Positions 11,489-20,894 of a stretch of DNA of 64,000 nucleotides are shown here, piece after piece. Origin of the DNA: Limnoperna fortunei (taxonomy: Eukaryota; Mollusca; Bivalvia; Mytilida; Modiolidae); NCBI GenBank assembly GCA_944474755.1, contig OX104123.1, positions 66,147,898-66,211,897 on the forward strand, given 5' to 3'. Within the stretch, counting starts at the first letter, position 1. Each line of letters opens with the position of its first letter. A model generated the notes under the pieces. It was not told the DNA's origin. It ran no database searches and saw only the letters and a list, made by a program, of their open reading frames with translations. The position numbers and the translations under genes were made by a program.

Positions 11489-12178
11489 ATACTAAACAGG
11501 ACAAAGAAGTGCATACACAAGAAGCAGTCCCAAAGGCCTGGTCGAAACAAGCAACCCACAAGTTGATTGAACTGCACACAAAATTTCACAATATTTTTAA
11601 TTAACCTTCAATAAAGAAGAAAGAGGTTTGGCTCAAGATTAGCAGTGAAATAAATCAATCAGAATTTAATTTTTCTAGTTCTCAGTGCGAGAGAGAAATG
11701 GAAACATTTGACTAAAACTGATAGGGACACCATAGACCACAACAGAAAAAGTGGCAATGACAAGAAAAAAAGAATGCGCTTTCTTTAACGAGTTAGACGA
11801 GTGTTTAGGTTATCGACCTTATGTTAATCCTGTGTTCACATTGGGTTCAAGTTCTTCTGAAATCAGTTTGAAAGATGGAGATGCCAATAACCCTTGTGAT
11901 GCCTCTCCAGATGAGAAAAGACAAAAAATATCAGCTAACAAATATCAGGATGCGACAACATTCCTGCTGAACACTTCATTCGAGGAGCAAGACGATTGTT
12001 CAAAACCTGTGGGCCAACCAAAAAAGTCTCCAAATGATGAAATCTTGAAATTTTTGGGCACTATGAAACAAGACCAGACTTAATTACCATAAAAGAACAA
12101 CCTAAAGACCGAATGAGGAATGAAAAACAGAAGATTGACTTGTTAGAAAAACTTATTGATACACTGTCTAAAAAATGA
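11489..12178 (+). pseudogene. Myb/SANT-like (trihelix) DNA-binding protein, decayed; possible Harbinger partner
   Basis: It follows a good 3' splice site (CTTTATTTTCAG, ending 11488). Reading through one stop (TAA 11602-11604) and frame changes near 11695, 11750 and 12075 gives a trihelix/SANT-like domain. Its three Trp positions are each at the usual helix place (AWSKQAT, KKEVWLKI and a KWKHL word). A CAFFNELDE-like word follows, then a polar linker and a Lys/Glu/Leu-rich coiled-coil end stopping at 12176-12178. Such proteins are the second gene of PIF/Harbinger transposons, where the Myb-like protein helps the transposase bind DNA. They also exist as host genes. A HARBI1-like transposase on the opposite strand 2.5 kb away favours the Harbinger reading. 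Not functional. Confidence 0.65.
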
Positions 12179-12410
12179 CTCCTTATGATTTTTTTATCTC
12201 TATACTATATTTACATTGGTACCATAAAAGATACATTTATTTGATCTCAACTTTTCATTAGAATATTTCATGTTTAAAGTTTTATGAAGTTATTATTTGA
12301 TGAGTTAATCCTAATTGTTATTTGTTAATTTGTTATACTTCATGCTCCTTTGAGCCTCCAGTTATATTGTAAACATTTATAAAAACTTAATGTGTACGAG
12401 TTTGTTTTGA

Positions 12411-12918
12411 TTGATTGATTAATGGTGTTTAACGCCCGAGCAGCAATATTTCAGCTATATTCAGGCGATGAACATGAAATGGATGATAAAATGAACATGA
12501 AATGATGATGAATGAAAATGGGATGGGACACAAGGAAAAAAAGGGGTAACGGATTTTAGATTGCCACTGGCAAATGGGAGGATGGATAGGGTCGGGCAAT
12601 TTAGCCTCCTGTAGCGGGATCAAAATCCCTACTCATAGCGAATACTACAGCAGCGTTCTTTAACGTGCGAGGAACGTGGCATTTTTCCCAACACGGTGCA
12701 CTAATATGGTTTGCGGTCAGGTTTTCCGTATTATGGCCCGACAACCCCAGCTTGCCAGGGGTACCCCATTCAACCACCTGGGGCACACATCCCAGTCGGT
12801 CTTTAGGCAAACCGACCTGACACGCCGGTCAGGGTACTGGGCGCTATTTAGTCGCCTTTTACGACAAGCTAGCGCGACTGCGGTCTATTCTTTTAGCCAC
12901 CCGGATCCCGCACGGGGC
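12411..12918 (-). mobile_element. SINE family A, full-length with 12-bp target duplication
   Basis: A 508-bp minus-strand copy. The right end gives the head (reverse complement CCCCGTGCGGGATCCGGGTGG) and the left end gives the tail (ATATTTCAGCTATATTCAGG, then TTAACGCC inverted, and an inverted TCAA repeat). The 12-bp direct repeat AGTTTGTTTTGA flanks it exactly at 12399-12410 and 12919-12930. It lies between the two presumed Harbinger genes. Confidence 0.9.
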
Positions 12919-12930
12919 AGTTTGTTTTGA

Positions 12931-14314
12931 AATTGTATTGTAAATTAACAGTATGGATGTTGAGACAAGTGGCCTACAAACTCCAGTGGTTTTATGACTT
13001 TAGAGTAGAAGGCTAGATTGTTAAATGGAAGTGGTAACAATTATTAGTAACCCGACCAGCTTTGCTGAAGGGAACAATAAGTTTACACTATCAGCTGTCA
13101 TTCTGTCACCCACAAGTTTTCCTAAATTTTTTCTAAACAGTTAAAAAATAATCAATTGAAAGTTAGTATGTTGACTAACATTTTCAGTTACCGATCATTT
13201 CATGACTAGGTGATTTTAAGTAAGTAAGTTTTTGTCCTTGATAGTAAAAGTTTTTCAAGACTTTGCTCTTGAACAGGTAATAAGTTGAAAATGGTATGTT
13301 AGTTACAGATCATTTTCAGTTGTCCTGGTCATCCAATAATTGTTAAAGTTTAATTGTGGAGTTATCAGCATGGGCTTTTAAAAATGTCGACACAACTTTG
13401 TGTACAGGGTCAACCGTCATGTGAGCAATGGTTATAACTTTGTGTCCATCGTTGTCAGAGGAGTCTGTAAAAAAACCTTTTACATTTTAATCTTCTCTGA
13501 GACCACTTTGCCAAGTGAAACCAAACATGGCCAAATTTCCTTTGAATGGATCTTTGCATTCGGATTGGCAAACTTATATGGCTGCCACTGCGGGACTTGG
13601 TGTAACATAGGACCCTATAGGAAAAAAGTTTAAAAAGACTTCTGCTTTTAAACCAGTTAACCAATCAATACAGAATATTTATGTGATAGCTGTCTTCAAT
13701 TTTTTATGCCAGAAAGAGTGAAAATGGCAACAAATTACCATTTCTCACTAAGTTTAACAGTGGAATCTTTTCAAATGCCATCTTTACTGAAACTGCAAAG
13801 CCGATTACAGCCATTTTGTATGTGATTGGATGTTCCCTTAAAAGATTTTTTGGTTATTTGATCAAAAAACCATGATGGCTTCAATTTTTGGAATTAATTC
13901 AACATAGAAAAGTACAGGATAATGTTAAAATAGATTCATATCTAAAACTATTAAAACCAGTTTAAAGTCAAACAGCAAGATTCATTGTGAGGTCTCAACA
14001 AGATAATGCTATTGATACCAGTAGATAATTGAAATTACAGGACTTAAATTTACATCAAGGAAATGCCATCTTCATTGGATATAAAATCAGGTGAATGATA
14101 CAGGCTGTTACGAGCCTCTGGCTCCGGACTTTTCTTCTAAACGGTTCAAAATAATCAGTATGGTATACAGATTAACTTGACAAGTTACAGTCAAAAACCA
14201 ATGAAATGAGGAACATTTATTTCAAAATGGGCAACATGGACCAACGAGCACTGCATGTTTATTTCCTTATTGACCTAGATAAAACATAATGTGCATAATG
14301 TGAGCAATTAAACA
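12931..14314. other. no supported gene
   Basis: AT-rich stretch between two SINEs. It may include non-coding interior of the presumed Harbinger transposon, but shows no recognisable protein signal. Confidence 0.5.
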
Positions 14315-14326
14315 CCAGATTCAAGA

Positions 14327-14576
14327 GGTGCCAAGTGGTTCAAGTTCGTCTACTATTGATCACGTGGTCTGTCAACACTGAGATTGCGGGATCGATTCTC
14401 ACTGCAGGCAGGGTGTACTCGACTCCAATCTTAATTGACGAGGATTGCCAGTTTTCCTACCGCAGGTCGGGGGTTCTCTCGGGGTACTCCGGCTTCCTCC
14501 CCAATAAAAACTGGACGCCATGATATACCTGAAAAATTGCTGAAAGTGGCGTTAAAACACCAATAAAACAAACAAA
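14327..14576 (+). mobile_element. SINE family C (tRNA-derived, RUDI/V-SINE-like) with 12-bp target duplication
   Basis: The tRNA-like head is diverged (GCCAAGTGGTTCAAG as A box, GCGGGATCGATTCTC as B box). The body contains TTGCCAGTTTTCCTACCGCA and TACTCCGGCTTCCTCC, and the end is ACTGGACGCCATGATATA...GCTGAAAGTGGCG plus (CAAA)n. The 12-bp repeat CCAGATTCAAGA flanks it at 14315-14326 and 14577-14588. Molluscan tRNA-head SINEs such as RUDI are known; the exact family was not tested. Confidence 0.88.
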
Positions 14577-14738
14577 CCAGATTCAAGACTGGCCATGAGA
14601 GACTCCCCTTCTCGACCAAATAGGACGCCGACTTACAGAGACAGTCAAAAGTTGATGCATATAAAACAACAACAAAATGTAATATGACTTGGGATATTTC
14701 TACATAATGTTATTACTATGAAATGCTGTGATCATCAC

Positions 14739-15834
14739 CTATTCTTTTAATACAAGTTTGTCTACAATTGCGCGTCTCTTTTCCTCTGCTGTGTCAGAAG
14801 GATTATAAATCTCGAAAAAGTTGTTTATTTCTTCCATGTCCATAGCTCCTTCTATGTACTCTGTCATGTCATCATTTTGCAGGATACATAACTGGTGTAG
14901 CACACAACAGCTGATAGAAACCTCCGCAATCTTTTTAATGTCTACTATATCAATAAATTTGAGACGGCGGAATCTGCCTTTAAGGGCTCCAAATGAATGA
15001 TCAATTACCATCCTAGTGCTGCTGTGTATAAAGTTTTACTTTTTGTTTATTTCCGTTAAGGTTGCCATTATCTTTAAACGGTGTCATTAATCATGTATTT
15101 AAGCCATAAGCAGAATCGCCAAGGATATATGTATTACATGGAAACATCTCGTCAGTTTTGTTTTCTATAATTTCATGAATTGGCGAATTCTTCAACACAC
15201 GCGAGTCGTGAACCGAGCCCGGCCATTCACAAAAGACATCAATAAAGTGCATGTCACCATCACAAATCCCTTGTAAAATTATGGAATGGAAAAGATTTGC
15301 GATTGATGTAGTTCACATGAAACTCTCTGGGTGCCCGTATTGGAATGTGTGTTCCATCAATTGCTCTTAGTACACCAGGAAATCCTTTTTTTTTTCTTCG
15401 AAATTTTCTAACAATTCTTGGTACCTGGGTCCTGTTTGGCCATGTTATATATTTCGGAAGTAGTTTTTTCAAAAATCACACCTGCAAGGTCTTTTACAAT
15501 CTCAAATACAGAGTACTCGCATACTCCGAAGTCATCTGGCTTGATAAATACTTAATGAAAATAAGAGGTTTTTTTTCTCTATTGTTATCGATCTAGATTC
15601 CCTAGTGAAGCCTCTTAATTCCTCTACCAGTGTATAGAACTTACTTGGATTTAACCTAAAGCGCTTTCTAAACTCTTCTTGGCTGTATGTTGAAACAATA
15701 CTATCAACATAATTTATTACACGTGGAATACGTGATCTGTCCTTCAAAAGTCGAATGCATGCCAGTGTTGTGTTGTAGCCATTTAATATTACAAAATGAG
15801 ATACAAGATCCCCATCATTTTCATTCATAAGATC
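14739..15834 (-). pseudogene. HARBI1-like PIF/Harbinger transposase, main part
   Basis: DDE-type (DDE_Tnp_4) transposase remnant read leftward. Its N-terminal part (15834 to about 15535) has a RFRLNPSKFYTLVEELR-type helical segment. The catalytic words follow: RAIDGTHIPI near 15357 (first Asp), GDSAYG near 15116 (second Asp), and VIDHSFGALKGRFRRL near 15001. HARBI1 proteins normally have Glu in the last word; here it is Asp. The frame is broken near 15535-15500 and 15260, and a TGA lies at 15091-15093. The C-terminus ends at 14739. The extreme N-terminus is separated by the LTR element and continues at 20895. The family function is cut-and-paste transposition; this copy is dead. Confidence 0.82.
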
Positions 15835-16111
15835 TGTGGTGAAATTAGGCACTTCCCTGTTTATGGGTGATTGTTCAGACCCGATCTCTTGTCCAGGGCA
15901 TCACGGGGGTGTTCCAGAGACCAACCATTGGTGGAGCGCAGAAGACCGAGAGGTTTCCCGCCACCACAAGAAGCTGTGACGTAATGAGCAAAAAGAGAGA
16001 CGCTATTGCTTTAACCAGCAGCATACAAATAGCGATCAGGTAACATTGCACTGACACATTGCCCCAGGGCGAACCCTGTAACCCCCACCTACCGAAGGGA
16101 AATTACACAAG
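15835..16111 (+). repeat. 5' LTR
   Basis: Begins TGTGGTGAAATTAGGCACTT and ends GGGAAATTACACAAG. It matches 20621-20894 almost throughout, with a 10-bp extra piece near 16079 and a 7-bp deletion near 15950 relative to the 3' LTR. TG...CA-type ends (CA at 16109) fit Metaviridae. Confidence 0.92.
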
Positions 16112-16122
16112 TGGCGACGAGG
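16112..16122 (+). other. primer-binding site, tRNA-Ser type
   Basis: TGGCGACGAGG directly after the 5' LTR. It is complementary to the 3' end of animal tRNA-Ser(GCU), which ends CCTCGUCG plus CCA. The match is 11 bases from known tRNA sequence; the host tRNA was not available. Confidence 0.7.
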
Positions 16123-16656
16123 ATATTTTGGGACAATTTGGGTGGAAATCGAAGCGATTTAGGGCTTGATTCCCATTTTGAAGCGGCAGGTCAGGGTGCC
16201 CTATTGGGGACTTTTTTGTGAAAAGCAGGGGCTTGGAACTTTTCGGGAAAGTTGTATCAGTGAAACTTTCATTTTCATATGTAATTGGAGTTCCGTGACA
16301 ACTGCATTGTAGTTTGGTTAAATTCCTGATAGTTATTTTGGGGTTATTGGACAATTGTTTATTGAAGCGTGTGTAGCACACGACACGTTTCACGTGGTGA
16401 TTTCCCGCCATTGTTGGGTCTTGTCAACCTTTTGGTAAGGTGAAGGCCAACCGGAAATTGGACTTTCGGAATACACCACTGTGTACTTGGAGCAGAAATC
16501 AGGTCAGTCATTTGTTTACATTTTGTAGTTGTAAATAGAATTGGATAGTGATTGATTTTACATAGCGGAAGGCTATATCGTAGCTATATCGTACCACTGA
16601 GTGAATTTCTGCGGTGTCCAATTGTTTTTCCCCAAGAAGTAACTGGTAAATATTGT
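16123..16656 (+). other. LTR element leader
   Basis: About 530 bp with no long frame. It contains a splice-donor-like AATCAGGTCAGT at about 16498-16509 that could pair with acceptors at 17471 or 19069. It also has a hairpin-prone block GTGTGTAGCACACG at about 16370. Confidence 0.45.
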
Positions 16657-16990
16657 ATGTCAATGGCACACAAGAAAGGCGTTTTGTTTAGGAAGGTTGA
16701 TATAAATGATTGCGACTATGAGCAGTTATTGTTACTCCCAGGAGTGGGAAAGGCCACTGCTCAATATTTGTTCAAATTACAGGACAATAATATTTGTATC
16801 ACTAAAGAAATTGTTTGTAGAATTCCATACTTCAGGCCCAGTCCTGAGTTTTTTTAATCTGTTATATGGCCAGATCGTGTTGATTTAACACAGGTTGATA
16901 GGGACTGTGCTGATCTGTATAACACGTTGGAACTAGAGGCTCCCAGGAGCCTGTATCGCTCACCTGAACCTGAAACCAAACAACCCTTTT
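16657..16990 (+). pseudogene. gag-position ORF with N-terminal helix-hairpin-helix, frameshifted
   Basis: The ATG at 16657 opens a frame whose residues 13-38 read KVDINDCDYEQLL, then LPGVGKATAQYL. This is the ComEA-type helix-hairpin-helix signature (hydrophobic-P-G-hydrophobic-G-x3-A), a sequence-independent DNA-binding fold. The frame stops at 16855-16857 after a T run (16850-16855). One base over, the next frame continues acidic, gag-like sequence (RVDLTQVDRDCADLYNTLE) to about 16990. The rest of gag is missing. A helix-hairpin-helix at the start of gag is not the usual capsid architecture; it could act in nucleic-acid binding. Family call by motif only. Confidence 0.6.
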
Positions 16991-17465
16991 CTATCCAGCT
17001 TTTCTTTGCTATAAGAAATTGCCCAACACTTCTGCAAAAGTCATAAATGTTGACCTTTAAGGGGAAATAATTCCTATAAGGAGGAGCTTTTGATGCTAAG
17101 AGGGAGAAGGGATGTTCACTTCAAATTTGCTGTACCTGTTATACTTTTTTAACTATCAGTCGAAAACTCTCTTGACACCCCTCCCCCCCCCCCCCCCATT
17201 TTCTATTTTAAGCTAACGTAGCTATATAGGTAGTCAGGTGTCATGATTTGCACAATTTTGGTAAAGGACGTCCTAAAGATGATGTGTGCAATGTTTCAAA
17301 GCAGTCCTTTAATGGGTTAAAGAGGAGAAGATTTTTTAAAATCAATTTAAATTGATTAAAAAATGTTCTAGGAGAATAATTCCTAAACAGTTCATCAGAC
17401 AATCTTGACCCTAAGTCATTTTTGTAGCCATCATAAAGCAGAACAATTAAGCAATACTAACTTTT
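16938..17465. other. non-coding replacement of the gag-pol centre
   Basis: Starts at the perfect short palindrome AGGCTCCCAGGAGCCT followed by GTATCGCTCACCTG. It holds a C run and TTAAGGGGAAATAATTCC-type words but no reverse-transcriptase motifs. This looks like another repeat combined with deletion of protease, RT and RNase H. It ends at a pyrimidine-rich stretch and TCTCTAG (17471), a 3' splice-site-like signal. Confidence 0.5.
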
Positions 17466-18998
17466 TCTCTAGTTCAAAACTTAGCATCACCAGCAGCTAA
17501 AAACTACTATATAAACAGATCACTGTTCTACTTGGATGACCAGGGGATATTGAGAAACATTCCCAAGAAGGAGGGAGCAGGAACTAGGTTAGTTGTCCCT
17601 GCTAGCCTGAGGGAGGAAGTACTAACTCTTTGTCACGAGTTACCGTCAGCTGGTCACCAAGGAACAGAGCGTACAATGGCCAGAATAAAAGACAAATACC
17701 ATTGGTACAATATGTCGAAGGAAATAAGGAACTTCGTTGTAACATGCGACATATGCAGTAAGAATAAGAAACCAAATAGACATGCCAAGTGTAAAATGAC
17801 ACCGTATCATGCGGGTGCACCGATGGAACGTGTACACTTCGATTTCATGGGACCGCTGCCAAAGACTAAGAATGGGAACGAATACATTCTTATGATGGTA
17901 GACCAATTCACAAAATGGACAGAGTGCATTCCCTTACCGTCCCAGACAGCGGAAGTAACGGCTAGAGCAGCCATTAATGAATTTTTCACCCGGTTTGGGT
18001 ATCCATTCGAGATTTTCACAGATCAAGGGAGAAACTTTGAAAGTTCACTATTCAAATCAGTGTGTGAACTCCTTAGAATACACAAGGCTAGGACAACGCC
18101 TTACAGACCATCGGCGAATGGTCAGGTTGAAAGGAAAAACAGAGTCATCATGGACGCCGTTCGATGTTTTGTGGACGGTTCCCAGGACAATTGGGATGAG
18201 CACATTGCTCAGCTAGCAGGAGCTTTACGTTCATCTGTGAACAGAAACACGGGATTTACCCCTAACAGGCTCATGTTAGGCAGGGAAACAAATCAACCTG
18301 CAGAACTTATGTTCTCACATGGAATGGACAAATTGTACACCGGAAGTGATGAATATATAGCAAGCTTGGAAACTGCTATCCGTAAATCTCGCGAAATTGC
18401 GAGGAATACTCTCAATACGACCCAGAACAGGATGAAACGAGATTATGATAATAAAATCTTGGAACACCAATATAAGATTGGAGATCTAGTATACGTGCTG
18501 GACACAGCACAAGTAGTAGGGAAGAATAAAAAACTTAGTAGTCCGTGGAAAGGACCGGGAATAATCGTACAAGTGATTACACCGTATGCTTACCAGATTA
18601 AGTTGCAGAAAGTTGTGTAAAACACAAATCACGATAGACTTGAAGCATGCCGGGACAGGAAAATCCCAGCATGGCTGGAGAAAGCACAAAAGCGACTTCT
18701 CCAAGGAGAAAACATTTTAACAGAGGAGAATTCTCAGACTAAGAAGGACAAAAAGTACTGCATTTGTCAAGGTCCGGACACTGGAGAAACAATGGTACAG
18801 TGTGAGACTTGTAAGGAGTGGTACCATTTAACATGTGTGAACTTGTCGGCATTGGAGGCCGAGGAATTGGACACATATAAGTGTCCCAAATGTCAAGTAG
18901 TCGGGAAGAGGACCTCCCCTCGAGGAAAGAGGGGGAGACGGGAGAACAAGTTCAGCAGTGTTAGGGACTCGGTAATCGGGGCGTGGCACCACCACTGA
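17466..18998 (+). pseudogene. Ty3/Gypsy integrase fused to a PHD finger (one internal stop)
   Basis: One frame runs from about 17466 to a TGA at 18996-18998, interrupted only by a TAA at 18618-18620. In order: the zinc domain H-x6-H-x29-C-x2-C (17634, 17655, 17745, 17754), and the catalytic DD35E core with Asp at 17841, Asp at 18021 and Glu at 18129. A GPF/Y-like C-terminal segment (SSPWKGPGIIVQ) comes next. Past the stop are the usual DRLEACRDRKIPAWL linker and a PHD finger at 18753-18893. Integrase inserts the cDNA into the chromosome. The stop lies in a conserved linker, so I take it as decay of a once continuous protein. The segment upstream of 17532 matches the RNase H-integrase linker, showing that pol has been lost 5' of it. 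Confidence 0.85.
18753..18893 (+). other. PHD finger domain, H3K4me3-reader type
   Basis: Cys4-His-Cys3 zinc ligands are all present: C-x-C at 18759, C-x2-C after MVQ, H-x2-C after EWY, and the final C-x2-C ending at 18893. The residues before and between the ligands (Tyr in YCIC, Met in MVQC, Trp in EWYH) occupy the places of the aromatic cage of PHF8/KDM7-type fingers that bind trimethylated H3K4. Binding is inferred from these residues only. Confidence 0.8.
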
Positions 18999-19051
18999 GG
19001 GGTTAGTCAGTTGTCACGGACAGTTTTTTATTGTTTAAAGGTCTCCAATGG

Positions 19052-19069
19052 TCTCCTTTTATGTTGCAG
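19052..19069 (+). promoter_or_regulatory. candidate 3' splice site before ORF3
   Basis: A pyrimidine-rich run (TCTCCTTTTATGTTGCAG) ends in CAG immediately before GATGTATAG. A spliced subgenomic mRNA, as used for the third ORF of some Gypsy elements, would place ORF3 next to the leader. Confidence 0.4.
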
Positions 19070-19070
19070 G

Positions 19071-19971
19071 ATGTATAGATGCAGAGGAGGAGTTGTCAGG
19101 AATACGCTGTATATGGGCATGGGCCGAGGGGAGGAGTTGGGAGCGACGAGAGGGAGAGGGGTGACAGTCTCTCCTCCCTCACCCAGGAGGGTTCTCGTTC
19201 CTCAGGGAACTAGGAGCGTGGGGACTCAGACCCCAGAGGACAAGATGGTATCCAGGGCTACGAAGACAATTGGGCTACAGACAGACGGGCCCAAAGAGGT
19301 GGCCACCCCGACGGAGACGCCTGGGGAGCCGTAGTATGAGGAGGTGGTGTTGGGCGTCTTGCCGGACGAGGCCCCAGTACGATCGGGAAACAGCCCTCTA
19401 CAGCGGGATACGGACACAGACGGGAAGGCAGGAGAAGCCAGTCCCCCAGATGAGGTCCCTGGCACAGACGGGAGGTCAGGGGAAGCAAGCCACCTACAAA
19501 CTGGGGCAGTTGGTGGTCAAGGGCCCTGCTCCAGTGTTGTCGGTTGCGCCTAAGCCCAGGGCTTACAACAACCACGATAGTTCCTCCTGCGTGATCCCGG
19601 GATGTGGACTGCGGACGAGAGGGTTGAGGCGCCATGTGGTGTGTGAACACCTGCCCAGCCTGTTGACAGACAGACAGAGTGAGGCGCAGATGGGATCCCG
19701 GGCATTTCAACGGGAAATCGGATGCCTGCTAAGGTACATCACCCAGTTTTTCTGTGGGGACAAGGCCTCCATATCAGACCTGATGGAGCTGGTCAACGGG
19801 CATGGGGGCATTCCGAAAGCCTCCAGGATAGACAAGGCATATGTGCCCCAATTGAGAGCCCTGTGCCGAGAGATGGGCTGGAAAGTGCCCGACTACTTAG
19901 GGCTGCACCCCGTCACCAGTGAGGCCACCCTGGCTTACTGGCGGGTGATGATGGTGCTGATCTTGAAATAA
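19071..19971 (+). pseudogene. ORF3 between pol and 3' LTR, C2H2-type zinc finger, decayed
   Basis: A GC-rich region with coding character. The first frame (ATG 19071) gives a Pro/Thr/Gly-rich disordered part with the near-repeat words SVGTQTPED and TIGLQTDGP. It meets a TAG at 19332-19334 and continues in frame to about 19530. A frame change then leads to a conserved-looking C-terminal part: a zinc finger C-x4-C-x9-H-x4-H near 19590-19650, followed by a helical region (FQREIGCLLRYITQFF, SDLMELVN) ending at 19969-19971. No signal peptide or membrane segment is visible, so it is not an envelope gene despite its position. I do not recognise the family. It may be a regulatory or nucleic-acid-binding accessory protein. 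Confidence 0.6.
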
Positions 19972-20602
19972 TTAAGCGAAAGGTGCCAGTACTGGACGAA
20001 GATTATTTACAAATATATATGTATATGCAAAGTAAATTCGCTTTTGACATAGAACCAGAAATGATTAATATAACTCCCGGCTTCCTGCTGAAAAGAGGGA
20101 GATAGTGAGGACATGGGGGGCATCATGGGTGTGAAGAACCCATGAAAGGTCAAGACAACAGCTAGAATGCGGGATTCTTCCACCATTGGCCGTCACCAGC
20201 AGAATGGATGTATATATGTTCAACTCCAGGGAGGAGCGTCCTGCTGTGTGTCCCATTCTGTGATGGGTTTTTTCTGACATGAACTTTTTGTATATAGTAG
20301 CGTAGAGAATTAGAAATTAGGAGAAGGGTAATGAATTGGTTCCATGTAATTTACGTGAAAATGAATTTATTAGTCTTGGTTCTTGTGGTGTTTTCGCAGT
20401 GTCGTTGTGCCTGAGTATTGGACATGTTTTCTGTTCTTGTGGCGAGGAGTTGGTTGGTGTCGGCTGTTCGGTAGTGAGGAAGGAGATGGCCTCAGTGCAT
20501 TTTACATATTATGTGAAGTGAAGGTTCGCCTAGTTCAGTCCCATGGTTACGGGGAGTAGTAGGCTAGGTGTACTCAGTTGAACGGAACAGGGGTCCCGTC
20601 CC
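19972..20602 (+). other. LTR element 3' untranslated region
   Basis: No convincing coding frame. A 61-codon frame at 20336-20521 shows no recognisable features. The region ends at the polypurine tract. Confidence 0.5.
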
Positions 20603-20605
20603 TAA

Positions 20606-20620
20606 GAAAACGGAGGGGGG
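20606..20620 (+). other. polypurine tract
   Basis: AAGAAAACGGAGGGGGG immediately abuts the TG start of the 3' LTR, the standard plus-strand primer position. Confidence 0.85.
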
Positions 20621-20894
20621 TGTGGTGAAATTAGGCACTTCCGTGTTTATGGGCGATTGTTCAGACCCGATCTCTTGTCCGGGGCATCTCGGGGGTGTTC
20701 CAGAGACCAACCATTGGTGGAGCGCAGAAGGCCGAGACACGAGAGGTTTCCCGCCACCACGAGAAGCTGTGACGTAATGAGCAAAAAGAGAGACGCCATT
20801 GCTTTAACCAGCAGCATACAAATAGCGATCAGGTAACATTGCACTGACACATTGCCCCAGGGCGAACCCTGTAACCGAAGGGAAATTACACAAT
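20621..20894 (+). repeat. 3' LTR
   Basis: Starts TGTGGTGAAATTAGGCACTT like the 5' LTR and ends AAATTACACA at 20892, with two further bases before the AGATC target duplication. Confidence 0.92.

Larger units (their letters stand above)
15835..20894 (+). mobile_element. Ty3/Gypsy LTR retrotransposon with integrase-PHD and extra zinc-finger ORF
   Basis: A 5060-bp element with two direct LTRs of about 275 bp. Its target duplication AGATC is at 15830-15834 and 20895-20899, a primer site follows the 5' LTR and a polypurine tract precedes the 3' LTR. The order inside is leader, short ORF beginning with a helix-hairpin-helix, about 0.5 kb of non-coding replacement, integrase plus PHD finger, and ORF3 with a C2H2-type finger. 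Protease, reverse transcriptase and RNase H are absent, so it cannot move alone. By eye the two LTRs differ at about seven bases and two short indels, so the insertion is not recent. It sits inside a HARBI1-like gene. Confidence 0.92.

Noticed and set aside
12601..12930. Frames of 69-84 codons in SINE A (also at 34577-34786)
   Set aside because: The same peptides appear only because the SINE is repeated. The element is an untranslated RNA-type repeat and the frames differ between copies.
17155..17205. C run before ATTTTC as a polypyrimidine splice signal
   Set aside because: Homopolymer C without a following AG at suitable distance; more likely part of the inserted repeat.
19226..19710. Minus-strand frames opposite ORF3 of the LTR element
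   Set aside because: Long only because the region is GC-rich. Amino-acid content is Pro/Arg/Ser-biased, and the plus frame has the zinc-finger pattern.
19071..19971. Envelope gene of the LTR element
   Set aside because: The position fits, but there is no signal peptide, furin-like site or membrane helix; a zinc finger is present instead.
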